A DNA stretch of 64,000 bases. Origin: Clostridia bacterium. Its GTDB lineage: Bacteria; Bacillota; Clostridia; Christensenellales; Aristaeellaceae. Both the position numbers and the translations under genes were made by a program. Below are positions 8,834 to 16,436 of the stretch, piece after piece (within the stretch, counting starts at the first letter, position 1; each line of letters starts with the position of its first letter). The stretch is from the NCBI GenBank assembly GCA_017395065.1, contig JAFPWH010000035.1:95599-159598 (forward strand), read 5' to 3'. Below the pieces are notes generated by a model. It did no database searches, was not told the DNA's origin, and saw only the letters and a list, made by a program, of their open reading frames with translations.

Positions 8834-11749
8834 TCAGCTCAGTTCGATGCTGTCGACGCCGAAACGTACGAAGCTGTACTCGGGCGTGTAACCCGGCGCG
8901 GCGTTCCCTTCCCATTTTCCGTAATGGCTGAAATCATCCGGCCCGATCCAGTTCGGCTCGGGATTTGGAGAGGCGTGGAAGTCGCCCAGGGTATTGCGCA
9001 TGCTGCCGATCAGCGTAATGCGCAGCAGATTGCTTCCGCGCTTCAGAAGCCCTTCGACGTTCACAGTGTCGCCGAACATGAGGAGTGTTTCCTCGCTGTC
9101 GTTGACGCTTACGCGCGCGGCGCAGTACGCGCCCTTGAGGCGCAGTTTCTTTTCCGTGCCGTCCGCGTCGAATACCGTCCTTACCGTCATGCTGCCGCCG
9201 AAGAAGGGATAGCCGTCTTCAGGCAGCGTAGAGAGGTTGACGTACTTTCTGGGCAGCGTTACGCTGAAACCGCCCTTCGTGACGAGCGTATCGCTCTTCC
9301 CCGGCGCAAATTCCATGTCGCACAGGCAGAAATCGCCGCGCAGGTACACGGCCTCGATGTCCGTATCGTAGCTTAAGCAGTTCAGCCTGCTCTTGACCGA
9401 CGCGTCGCGCTCAATATAATACTTTTCGAAGACCTCGTAGACGTTGGGGTTCTGGTAGTAATCCAGCCGCATGACGATCTCGTTTGTGCCGATGCGCCAC
9501 GCTTTCGAAACGTCGTAGGCGCGGAAGCTGTCGTCGATGCTGCCCGGCACGGATTCCGTCAGGTCGATCCCGTTTAACGATATCCGCGCGCCTGCGACGT
9601 CCTCGGTTTCGAGTCTGATCCGCGCGGGCCTTGCGCCGGCCTCGAAAGCGTATTTGAGGTACACGGTGCGGTTTTGCCTTTCCCTGAGCAGCTTGTCGGA
9701 GATCGCCATAATCGGCATCGGTTCGGTGTACGCGCTTCCGTCAAAGGAGAGGCAGGCGGTGTCGAGGGTCAGCGTGTTGTCGTCCATGGATTCGATGACG
9801 GCTTCGGGGCTTTCGATGCGCTTCCACGTTTCCTGCGTGGGCGCAGGCGCGCTCTCGGCCAGCGAAGAGAGGAAAACTACGATAGATTGCCCCGCTTCGA
9901 GCTCGAGCGGTATGTCGATCCCCTGCGGCGCTTTTACGTAGTACAGCGGCTCGAAGCCCGGCTTTTCGACGTCGAATCTTCTTGCGCCTCTCGCGTTGAT
10001 GTGGAACACGGTGGACTGCTTTTTGTCGCCGGAAAGGTTGACGGCGTAGATGAAGTCGCCGAAATCGCTGCGGCGCACGGTCAGGCGGATGGCCGTGTCC
10101 TTGTCGGTGATAAAGAAGCCGGGATTGCCGATCTCGCCCAGCGCCGTGTTGCTTTCGAGCTGTACGGTCGCCTCTTCGCCGTCGACGAAGCGCGGCTTTT
10201 CGCCGGCAAAGCAGAGCTTTCCGCCCGCCTTCACGAAGTCCTGAAGCAAACTCAGCGTGCTCGAGTCGATGTTTTCCATCTCCGGCACGATCACGGCGGA
10301 ATAGGCGCATTTGCCCACGCGCAGCTTTCCGTCCCGTACGCTTCCGTATTTTTTCAGCAGCGTTTCGTCGGCGTAATGATGCAGTACGCCCGCCGCGCCG
10401 AGCTTTTCGCACAGGGCGACGAAGCCGTCGTTCAGGGCAGAAAGCGGCTTGGGGTCTTTGCAGTCGAAATCGAGGTACGCGCTGTGCAGCGGGTGGATGA
10501 TCAGCGTGTCCGCCATTTCGCGGCTGTTGGCCAGCATGTAGCCAAGGCGCGTAAAGTAGGTGTTGAAGTGCTTAAGCTCTTTTGCCCAGGGGTTGTGCAG
10601 CGAATAAAACGCGGGATAATCGCGCTTTCGCTGGCCGCGGATGGAGTACGGGTACAGGTGATGGCACATCAGGTTCACGCCGTTTACGTACTGCCATTCG
10701 GCAATGCGCTTCAGTTGTCTGGGCGTGATCCCCCAGCCGCAGCCCGCAAACGTCTCGGTCAGCACCTGCTTTTTGCCCAGCTGCATCGCGACGGAGGAAA
10801 CCTGGCGCGAAACGACTTCATTGGTCACGTGGCGCGTAAGACAGTCAATGCCCGGGATGTGCTCGTACTCGTAAAACGGCATCACGCCGCCGGACAGGCT
10901 CACCTGCCCGAACAGGCTGTTTTCGTCGATCGTGTGGCCGGTCAGCTTGCAGTTGTGCTCCTGACACCAGCGGTAGATCTGCCCCGCGAACGCCTCGGTG
11001 TAGAGCTCGTTCATCGTGAGCCAGTAGCGGTATTTGAAGCGCCTGGTCTGCCTGCAGGAAAGAAACAGCGCGCCAAGCTCGTCCAGAATATCGCAGGAAT
11101 ACTTGCTTTTGAACTTCGTGCGCATTGCGGGCGAATACGCGGTCTCAAAGCGGTAATACTGCGGCTCGTCCGTAAAAAAGCCCATCAGCAGGCTTCCGAA
11201 TTCGCGGGCGTTGCGCTTATAGTACTTTTCGTGCGTCTCTTCGATAAAGGAGCGCACGACCTTCCAGTTGAGCACGTCGCAGTAACTGTCCGAAAGCAGA
11301 TCGTAGACGCATTCGCAGGGGCTGCCATCGTCGTCGGTCAGGCGCACGATGTCGCCGTTTTCCACCCTGTAGCAGCCGATCGCCGCGGGGTCGAACGCCT
11401 CGGCGTGTTTGCACACGAGATAGCGCGCGCGGTTGGCGGGGTCCTTGAGCAGCTTCATGCCCGCAAAGCCGCTGGGCCAGCCGTTTTCGTCGTAAGCCCA
11501 GGCGTGCATGTGCTGCCTGCCTGCCTCGTCCACGCAGGCGGATACGCAGCCAAACCAGTCCTCGCTCAGATATTCGGTCTTCAGTCCGCCCCGCGCGTGC
11601 ATGAAAAAACCGCCCATGCCCGCCTTTTTCATGTCGCGGATCTGCTGCCTGAGCTTATCGGGCTTCAGTTCGTCGTTCCAGCTCCAGAAGGGGATCGGCT
11701 TATAATCCGTCAGGTCTCCCCTGAACCTTTCCAGTATGCTTCCGGCCAT
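8834..11749 (-). CDS. GH106-like glycoside hydrolase (alpha-L-rhamnosidase-related)
   Basis: The 971-residue protein begins after a strong AAGGAGG. Near the N-terminus it carries the PFWSWND, QIRDM and GGFFMHARGG blocks typical of the GH106 and related glycosidase group, in which a TIM-barrel is followed by beta-sandwich modules. DENGWPSGF (about 88-96), ETFAGCGWG and TGHTIDEN mark the rest of the barrel. Residues from about 640 on look like galactose-binding-type sandwiches. There is no signal peptide, so it probably acts in the cytoplasm on imported oligosaccharide. The nearby importer is the likely supplier. Family-level assignment is good; the exact sugar released (rhamnose is typical of GH106) is not shown by the sequence. 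Confidence 0.82.
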   Translation of the reverse strand: MAGSILERFRGDLTDYKPIPFWSWNDELKPDKLRQQIRDMKKAGMGGFFMHARGGLKTEYLSEDWFGCVSACVDEAGRQHMHAWAYDENGWPSGFAGMKLLKDPANRARYLVCKHAEAFDPAAIGCYRVENGDIVRLTDDDGSPCECVYDLLSDSYCDVLNWKVVRSFIEETHEKYYKRNAREFGSLLMGFFTDEPQYYRFETAYSPAMRTKFKSKYSCDILDELGALFLSCRQTRRFKYRYWLTMNELYTEAFAGQIYRWCQEHNCKLTGHTIDENSLFGQVSLSGGVMPFYEYEHIPGIDCLTRHVTNEVVSRQVSSVAMQLGKKQVLTETFAGCGWGITPRQLKRIAEWQYVNGVNLMCHHLYPYSIRGQRKRDYPAFYSLHNPWAKELKHFNTYFTRLGYMLANSREMADTLIIHPLHSAYLDFDCKDPKPLSALNDGFVALCEKLGAAGVLHHYADETLLKKYGSVRDGKLRVGKCAYSAVIVPEMENIDSSTLSLLQDFVKAGGKLCFAGEKPRFVDGEEATVQLESNTALGEIGNPGFFITDKDTAIRLTVRRSDFGDFIYAVNLSGDKKQSTVFHINARGARRFDVEKPGFEPLYYVKAPQGIDIPLELEAGQSIVVFLSSLAESAPAPTQETWKRIESPEAVIESMDDNTLTLDTACLSFDGSAYTEPMPIMAISDKLLRERQNRTVYLKYAFEAGARPARIRLETEDVAGARISLNGIDLTESVPGSIDDSFRAYDVSKAWRIGTNEIVMRLDYYQNPNVYEVFEKYYIERDASVKSRLNCLSYDTDIEAVYLRGDFCLCDMEFAPGKSDTLVTKGGFSVTLPRKYVNLSTLPEDGYPFFGGSMTVRTVFDADGTEKKLRLKGAYCAARVSVNDSEETLLMFGDTVNVEGLLKRGSNLLRITLIGSMRNTLGDFHASPNPEPNWIGPDDFSHYGKWEGNAAPGYTPEYSFVRFGVDSIELS

Positions 11750-11793
11750 AAGCTTTCCTCCTTAGTTTTCTCTTTCAAATCTCTCTGCACACT

Positions 11794-11799
11794 ATTGTA
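11794..11799 (-). promoter_or_regulatory. Probable -10 element of the GH106-like gene
   Basis: TACAAT on the minus strand about 45 bases before the start codon; no good -35 box is visible. Confidence 0.45.
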
Positions 11800-11818
11800 C
11801 CACAATTTTCGGTAAAAT

Positions 11819-11849
11819 AAAAGAGCTCTGCCGAAGCAAAAGCTCTTTT
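11819..11849 (-). terminator. Terminator of the zinc-ribbon gene
   Basis: AAAAGAGCT pairs with AGCTCTTTT, followed on the minus strand by a T-rich run. Confidence 0.85.
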
Positions 11850-11864
11850 TGTGTGCCGTTAGAA

Positions 11865-12161
11865 TCAATAGCGGTTCTCGGACTTGTTGGCCTGGAAGCA
11901 CTCGCGGCAATAGACCGGGCGGTCTCCGCGGGGCTGGAAGGGAACCTGGGTGGGCTTGCCGCAGCCGTCGCAGATCACGTCGTACATCGGACGGTCGGAG
12001 CGGGGAGCGCCGCCGCTCTGCTGACGGCGGGCCGCACGGCACGCCGGGCAGCGACCGGGCTCGTTCTGGAAGCCCTTGTCGGCGTAGAACTGCTGTTCGC
12101 TGGCGGTGAAGATGAATTCGTTGCCGCACTCACGGCACTTGAGGGTCTTGTCTTCGAACAT
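11865..12161 (-). CDS. Small zinc-ribbon protein
   Basis: This 98-residue soluble protein has two cysteine clusters of treble or ribbon type. The first is CRECG at about 9-13 with CPAC at about 38-41; the second is CDGC at about 64-67 with CREC at about 84-87. The middle is basic and glycine-rich. Proteins of this kind (zinc-ribbon, CxxC-CxxC repeats) are widespread in Clostridia and of unknown function; nucleic-acid or protein binding is the usual guess. AAGGAGG precedes the start by eight bases. It is a single-gene unit with its own promoter, a leader of about 110 bases and a terminator, which suggests strong expression. Confidence 0.85.
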   Translation of the reverse strand: MFEDKTLKCRECGNEFIFTASEQQFYADKGFQNEPGRCPACRAARRQQSGGAPRSDRPMYDVICDGCGKPTQVPFQPRGDRPVYCRECFQANKSENRY

Positions 12162-12274
12162 AAAATATCCTCCTTGTGATAGCCCGCTGATTTGTACTTT
12201 TTGTCTCGTTCCTTACATCGGGTTATCCAATGGGAGGGGTGCGTAACAAAAGATTATTCATTTAGGGCAGTATA

Positions 12275-12303
12275 ATTATAACACACTTTTTCCGAATCAA
12301 CAA
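12275..12303 (-). promoter_or_regulatory. Promoter and long leader of the zinc-ribbon gene
   Basis: Minus-strand TTGTTG (12298-12303), 17 bases, TATAAT (12275-12280). Transcription from here leaves about 105 untranslated bases (12162-12268); I recognise no known riboswitch in them. Confidence 0.75.
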
Positions 12304-12342
12304 GTGTTTTTTTGCGTCTTAACAAAATTTTGTCAAAGCAAA

Positions 12343-12366
12343 AACCGCTGCGCGGGCAGCGGCTTT
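12343..12366 (-). terminator. Terminator of the ferredoxin gene
   Basis: AACCGCTGC pairs with GCAGCGGCTT around a four-base loop, followed on the minus strand by a run of five T. Confidence 0.85.
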
Positions 12367-12382
12367 CGCATCATCGCTTCGC

Positions 12383-12553
12383 TCAGGCCTCTTCGGGAGC
12401 GCTCACGGGGCAGTTTTCCGCGCACAGACCGCAGGAAATGCACTTGTCAGCGTCGATCACATAGGTTCCGTCGCCTTCGGTGATGGCCTCTACGGGGCAA
12501 TTGCTCGCGCAAAGTCCGCAGGAAATGCAGCTGTCATTGATTTTATACGCCAT
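12383..12553 (-). CDS. 2[4Fe-4S] ferredoxin, 56 residues
   Basis: This short gene translates to a 56-residue protein with two copies of [12 protein letters not shown] (cysteines at about 9, 12, 15, 19 and 38, 41, 44, 48). That is the clostridial eight-iron ferredoxin pattern, each CxxCxxCxxxCP set binding parts of both clusters. The protein is a small acidic cytoplasmic electron carrier for anaerobic redox enzymes such as hydrogenase or pyruvate:ferredoxin oxidoreductase. GGAGG lies nine bases upstream of the ATG, with its own promoter and terminator. Length and spacing match the family closely, so the call is firm; its redox partners are not encoded here. Confidence 0.95.
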   Translation of the reverse strand: MAYKINDSCISCGLCASNCPVEAITEGDGTYVIDADKCISCGLCAENCPVSAPEEA

Positions 12554-12583
12554 GAATTTACACCTCCAAATGGTTGTTGAGCA

Positions 12584-12612
12584 ATTATAACATCTCTCTT
12601 AGCCAAAATCAA
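12584..12612 (-). promoter_or_regulatory. Promoter of the ferredoxin gene
   Basis: Minus-strand TTGATT (12607-12612), 17 bases, TATAAT (12584-12589). Confidence 0.8.
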
Positions 12613-12756
12613 GGAGGAGTTAGTCACTGTTCGCAGATTTCCGGTCGCTAACATATGTTATCATTCTGTTAATCGAACTTTTTACGGGAGCGCGCTTTCG
12701 GATGTGCGCGCGCTTATGATAGAATTTCCTTAAATCTACGCAAAGGAGCTTGCACG

Positions 12757-14559
12757 ATGGCCGAAAATCTTTTGAAACGCAGCGAAGTGCCCGTTCAGGA
12801 CACCTGGAAACTCGAGGATATGTTTGAAAGCAACACAGCCTGGGAGAAGTGCTTTGAGGAACTGACGAAGCTGTTTGACGAAATACCGAAGTATGCAGGC
12901 CGGCTCTCCGACCCGGAAAAGGCGCTCGAAGCGATGCGGCTCGTCACGAAGGCGGAGCGTGCGGCCTCGAACCTGTACACCTATGCCCGCATGCGCCGCG
13001 ACGAGGACAACGCAAGGACGCTGTATCAGGGCATGGTCGCACGGATCTCGCAGGCCGAAGCGGAGCTCGGCGCAAAGAGCGCCTACGTGTATCCGGAGCT
13101 GCTTTCCCAGAGTGAGGAGTATCTTGAGTCGCTGATCGGGGACGAGCGCTTCTCCGATTACGACATGGAGCTTAAAGACCTGATCCGAAACCGCCCGCAC
13201 ACTTTGAGCGAAAAGGAAGAGGCCCTGCTGGCCTTAAGTCAGGACATGGCGCAAAGCGCCGGCACGATCTACGACATGTTCACCGACGCGGACATGCGCT
13301 TTGGCGAGATCGAAGACGAAAACGGCGAAAAGAAGCGCCTGACGCAGTCCAACTATATCCCCTTCCTTATGAATCCCTGCCGCAAGGTAAGAAAGGCGGC
13401 CTTCGACAGGCTGTACGAGACGTACATGTCCTTCTCCTCCTCGATCCCCGCCATGTACGCGGGCAGCGTAAAGAGCGAAATGTTCTACGCGCGGGCGCGG
13501 GGCTTTGAGAGCACGCGGGCGATGAGCCTGTTTGCGGACAACATCCCCCTGAGCGTATACGACAGTCTGATCACCGCGGTGAACGAGCATCTGGGCGCGC
13601 TTCAGAAGTTCGTCGGCATCAACGCAAAGCTCAACGGCATCGACGAAATGCACTTTTACGACCTCTACCTTCCGCCGAAACTCGGCTTCGACATCAAGCT
13701 CCCCTTCAAAGAGGCTTACGAGCTGGTCATCGACTGTTTGAAGCCGCTGGGCGAGGATTACGCAGAAATACTGCGCCGCGCGCTGAACGAGCGCTGGATC
13801 GATCCGTTTGAAAACGAAGGCAAGAGCAGCGGCGCGTACAGCTGGGGTACCTACGATTCTCACCCCTACGTGCTGTGCAATTACAAAGAGGATCTGGATC
13901 ACCTGCAGACCGTCGCCCACGAGATGGGCCACAGCCTGCATTCCTGGTATTCCGACACGAACCAGCCATACACCAAGAGCCACTATTCGCTGTTCGTGGC
14001 GGAGGTCGCTTCCACAGTGAACGAGTGCCTCGTGCTGATGGAGCTGATGGACAGGTATCCTTCGGACGAAGCGCAGGCCTATCTGCTGTACAATCTGCTG
14101 GATTCGTTCCGCGGCACGGTGTTCCGCCAGACGATGTTCGCCGAATTCGAGAAAAACGCCCATGCGATGGCCGAAAGCGGAAAACCGCTGACCAGCGAGA
14201 CACTGAACGAGATGTACGGCGAGCTCAACAAAAAGTATTACGCGAACCTCGCCTTCGACGAACTGATCTCAAGCGAATGGATGCGCATTCCCCACTTCTA
14301 CAGGAGCTTCTACGTGTACAAGTACGCCACGGGCTTCTCCTCCGCGATGGCCATCGCCGCCATGATCCGCGCGGAAGGCGCGCCCGCCGTGGAAAGGTAC
14401 AAGCGCTTCCTCAAGGCCGGCTGCAGCCTGTATCCGCTGGACGCGCTGAAGCTTGCGGGCGTAGACCTGTCCACGCCGGAGCCGGTGCGAAAGGCCCTGG
14501 ACAGCTTCGACGCGCTGCTTGCCAAGTACGAGCAGGTGACGAGCCGCCTCTCGAAGTAA
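12757..14559 (+). CDS. pepF: Oligoendopeptidase F (M3B metallopeptidase)
   Basis: The 600-residue protein is the normal length for PepF. The zinc site is intact: HEMGH at residues 388-392 provides two histidines and the catalytic glutamate E389, and E416 in the EVAST helix is the third ligand. The N-terminal helical half covers the substrate channel and opens with the usual tryptophan-leucine W-K-L-E-D start. It is a cytoplasmic enzyme that cleaves short peptides (about 7-17 residues) in peptide turnover. CAAAGGAGC lies nine bases before the ATG. It stands alone, ending at a strong GC-rich terminator. A GCGCGC hairpin (12690-12711) overlaps the likely promoter zone. Confidence 0.96.
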   Translation: MAENLLKRSEVPVQDTWKLEDMFESNTAWEKCFEELTKLFDEIPKYAGRLSDPEKALEAMRLVTKAERAASNLYTYARMRRDEDNARTLYQGMVARISQAEAELGAKSAYVYPELLSQSEEYLESLIGDERFSDYDMELKDLIRNRPHTLSEKEEALLALSQDMAQSAGTIYDMFTDADMRFGEIEDENGEKKRLTQSNYIPFLMNPCRKVRKAAFDRLYETYMSFSSSIPAMYAGSVKSEMFYARARGFESTRAMSLFADNIPLSVYDSLITAVNEHLGALQKFVGINAKLNGIDEMHFYDLYLPPKLGFDIKLPFKEAYELVIDCLKPLGEDYAEILRRALNERWIDPFENEGKSSGAYSWGTYDSHPYVLCNYKEDLDHLQTVAHEMGHSLHSWYSDTNQPYTKSHYSLFVAEVASTVNECLVLMELMDRYPSDEAQAYLLYNLLDSFRGTVFRQTMFAEFEKNAHAMAESGKPLTSETLNEMYGELNKKYYANLAFDELISSEWMRIPHFYRSFYVYKYATGFSSAMAIAAMIRAEGAPAVERYKRFLKAGCSLYPLDALKLAGVDLSTPEPVRKALDSFDALLAKYEQVTSRLSK

Positions 14560-14581
14560 TAAAGCCCGTCTGTTTGCAAAG

Positions 14582-14618
14582 ACCGGCCGGCGCCCGTTTT
14601 GAGGCGCCGGCCGGTTTT
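14582..14618. terminator. Bidirectional terminator between pepF and the tRNA-Gly cluster
   Basis: A 13-base perfect GC-rich stem (14582-14594 with 14603-14615) with T-runs on both sides. It ends pepF and probably the opposing tRNA transcript. Confidence 0.9.
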
Positions 14619-14655
14619 ACAAACAAAAAACGCGCCCTTCGGCGTGTTTCGTGAA

Positions 14656-14728
14656 AGCGGTAGACGAGACTCGGACTCGCGACCTCCACCTTGGCAAGGT
14701 GGCGCTCTACCAACTGAGCTACTACCGC
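14656..14728 (-). tRNA. tRNA-Gly (GCC)
   Basis: The cloverleaf is complete: acceptor GCGGTAG/CTACCGC, D-arm GCTC..GAGC, anticodon stem CCACC/GGTGG with loop TTGCCAA (anticodon GCC), and T-arm GTCCGAGTC. CCA is not encoded. It is identical in sequence to the copy at 14811-14883. Confidence 0.97.
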
Positions 14729-14734
14729 GCACAG

Positions 14735-14805
14735 AGCGGGTGATGGGAATCGAACCCACGTATCCAGCTTGGAAGGCTGGCGCTCTACCATTGAGTTACA
14801 CCCGC
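14735..14805 (-). tRNA. tRNA-Gly (TCC)
   Basis: Acceptor GCGGGTG pairs with CACCCGC, and anticodon stem CCAGC/GCTGG carries the loop CTTCCAA (anticodon TCC). The T-loop is GTTCGATTC. CCA is not encoded. Confidence 0.97.
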
Positions 14806-14810
14806 GCATA

Positions 14811-14883
14811 AGCGGTAGACGAGACTCGGACTCGCGACCTCCACCTTGGCAAGGTGGCGCTCTACCAACTGAGCTACTACCGC
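14811..14883 (-). tRNA. tRNA-Gly (GCC), first of the cluster
   Basis: Identical to the 14656-14728 gene and nearest the promoter. The three genes lie within 230 bases and share one transcript. Confidence 0.97.
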
Positions 14884-14902
14884 AAACACTCAAGTGTCGT
14901 AT

Positions 14903-14931
14903 ATTTTACCACAGCAAGTTGCCTGTGTCAA
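14903..14931 (-). promoter_or_regulatory. Promoter of the tRNA-Gly cluster
   Basis: Minus-strand TTGACA (14926-14931), 17 bases, TAAAAT (14903-14908). Confidence 0.85.
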
Positions 14932-14972
14932 TTCGATTGCGCAAATTTTACAATTTGCGGCGCGGCGGCTGC

Positions 14973-15848
14973 TCAGCGGGTCTTGAGCGTCACGATCACG
15001 ACTTCGGGACGGTTGTTGAAACGGAGCGGGAAATTGCTGTTGCCGATGCCGCGGCTTACGACCATCTGCGTGGCGCCGCTTATGAACAAACCCGCGTCGT
15101 ACTTCGGAAAAAAGCCCTGCCCGGGCGAATACACCCCGCCAAGCAGCGGAAGGCGCACCTGGCCGCCGTGCGCGTGCCCGCAGAAGACGACGTCCGCGCC
15201 GCAGGCGGCGTAGCTTTCGATAAGCTCCGGCCGGTGGGCGAGCACCAAAGTAAAGCAGTCGTCCCACTGCATGAGATTGCCAAGACTCGTTTCGAGCGTG
15301 CCTATCTTTTCGGAAACGCTGCCCTTTATGAAGCCCAGGTCGTTTAAGCCGATCAGGCGTATGCTCGCGTTCCCCCGCGAAAGATAGACGCACTCGTCCT
15401 CCAGCACCCTTGCGCCGGCTTCCTTCATCGCCTTCGTGAACGAATGGTATTCGTTCCAAGTGAGCGCCGCCTCGTGGTTTCCGTTTACGTAATAGGTCGG
15501 CGCGATCTGAACGAGCTTTGCGATCAGGCTTACGCTGCGGGCGATGTCGCCCCTGCGGGCGTCGACCATGTCGCCGGTCAACACGATCAGGTCCGGCTTT
15601 GCGGCCAAAACCGTTTTGACGACGTCGCCGTTCTCTTCTCCGAGCACCGCGTCGTGCAGGTCCGAAATCTGCGCGATCACGAAGCCGTCGAACTCATGGG
15701 GCAGCCTTTGGGACGAAACGCTTACGTCGCTTCGCGTAAGCGCGGTGTTTCCCCAAAGCGTCCACAAAACCGTCGCCAGCACGGCCAGCGACAGAAATGC
15801 CGCCACCCTGTGCCGTTTGCTCCTTCTGCGCCCCGTTTTCCTCTTCAT
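14973..15848 (-). CDS. Membrane-anchored metallophosphoesterase (YkuE/YaeI type)
   Basis: The 291-residue protein starts at the ATG at 15848, preceded by GAGGGG. An Arg/Lys-rich N-terminus and one membrane helix (about residues 15-33) anchor a calcineurin-like phosphoesterase domain. The metal-site motifs are in order: ISDLHD, GDMVD, GNHE and GHAHGG. It resembles the YkuE/YaeI group, which acts on phosphoesters at the membrane and in some members cleaves UDP-2,3-diacylglucosamine; here the substrate is unknown. It is a single gene, divergent from the small membrane protein gene and separated from it by overlapping promoters. Confidence 0.92.
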   Translation of the reverse strand: MKRKTGRRRSKRHRVAAFLSLAVLATVLWTLWGNTALTRSDVSVSSQRLPHEFDGFVIAQISDLHDAVLGEENGDVVKTVLAAKPDLIVLTGDMVDARRGDIARSVSLIAKLVQIAPTYYVNGNHEAALTWNEYHSFTKAMKEAGARVLEDECVYLSRGNASIRLIGLNDLGFIKGSVSEKIGTLETSLGNLMQWDDCFTLVLAHRPELIESYAACGADVVFCGHAHGGQVRLPLLGGVYSPGQGFFPKYDAGLFISGATQMVVSRGIGNSNFPLRFNNRPEVVIVTLKTR

Positions 15849-15876
15849 GCCGTTTCCCCTCTTCTTTGATGCAAAC

Positions 15877-15905
15877 ATTATACGCCCGCGGGCACGCAAA
15901 GTCAA
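15877..15905 (-). promoter_or_regulatory. Promoter of the metallophosphoesterase gene
   Basis: Minus-strand TTGACT (15900-15905), 17 bases, TATAAT (15877-15882). Confidence 0.8.
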
Positions 15906-15926
15906 AGCATTTTTTACATACCGCGC

Positions 15927-15955
15927 TTGCGCACGGTTTCCGCGCATATTAGAAT
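15927..15955 (+). promoter_or_regulatory. Promoter of the PQ-loop-like gene
   Basis: TTGCGC (15927-15932), 17 bases, TAGAAT (15950-15955) on the plus strand. Confidence 0.6.
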
Positions 15956-16005
15956 TGGAACAGAAAAAAGAGCGGCTGCGCTCCCCGCGGAAAAGAGGCA
16001 AACGA

Positions 16006-16320
16006 ATGGGCCATATCAGCGAACTGTTAGAGATCGTCATGCTTTTGTGTTTCGGCGCCAGCTGGCCGCTGAACGTATTAAAGAGCTACCGTTCACGCAC
16101 CGTTAAGGGCAAAAGCCTCGCGTTTCTGATCCTGATCGACGCGGGCTACGTCGCCGGCATCGTATCGAAATTTGCGAACAAGGCCTTCATGGCCGATATC
16201 GGCTCCAAGTGGTACGTGCTGTTTTTCTACTTTCTGAACTTCGCAATGGTGCTTGCCGACATCTGCCTGTATTTCAGGAACAAAAGGCTGATGAAGGCGG
16301 AGTCCGGGAAGGCCGAATAA
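16006..16320 (+). CDS. Small PQ-loop/SemiSWEET-like membrane protein
   Basis: The 104-residue protein has three predicted membrane helices (about 8-26, 38-58 and 68-90) with W-P-x(2)-V-x-K-S in the first helix region. This is the arrangement of half-transporters of the PQ-loop/SemiSWEET group, which dimerise to carry small sugars or amino acids. In Clostridia such proteins are often annotated only as hypothetical membrane proteins. The ATG at 16006 follows an AGAGG box; the longer open frame upstream is not needed. It is a one-gene transcript between its own promoter and a strong terminator. The helix count and size are seen; the transport role is inferred and only moderately sure. Confidence 0.75.
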   Translation: MGHISELLEIVMLLCFGASWPLNVLKSYRSRTVKGKSLAFLILIDAGYVAGIVSKFANKAFMADIGSKWYVLFFYFLNFAMVLADICLYFRNKRLMKAESGKAE

Positions 16321-16354
16321 GCTTTCTGCCTGTTTTCATCGGGATTTAGTACAA

Positions 16355-16392
16355 CGGGGCCGCCCTGCGTTTTTCGCAAAAGGGCGGCCCCG
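16355..16392. terminator. Bidirectional terminator between convergent genes
   Basis: CGGGGCCGCCCT pairs with AGGGCGGCCCCG around a T-rich loop, between the PQ-loop-like gene and the VWA gene. Confidence 0.85.
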
Positions 16393-16436
16393 CGCGTTTT
16401 GTGCCGTTTTTCCCGGAAACGGCTCTGTGCCGGATA

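Noticed and set aside
9674..11815. A 713-codon plus-strand frame over the GH106 gene
   Set aside because: A shadow of the high-GC glycosidase frame; no recognisable domain.
12690..12711. GCGCGC hairpin before pepF as a terminator or riboswitch
   Set aside because: No T-run follows and it lies over the likely promoter, so no function can be supported.
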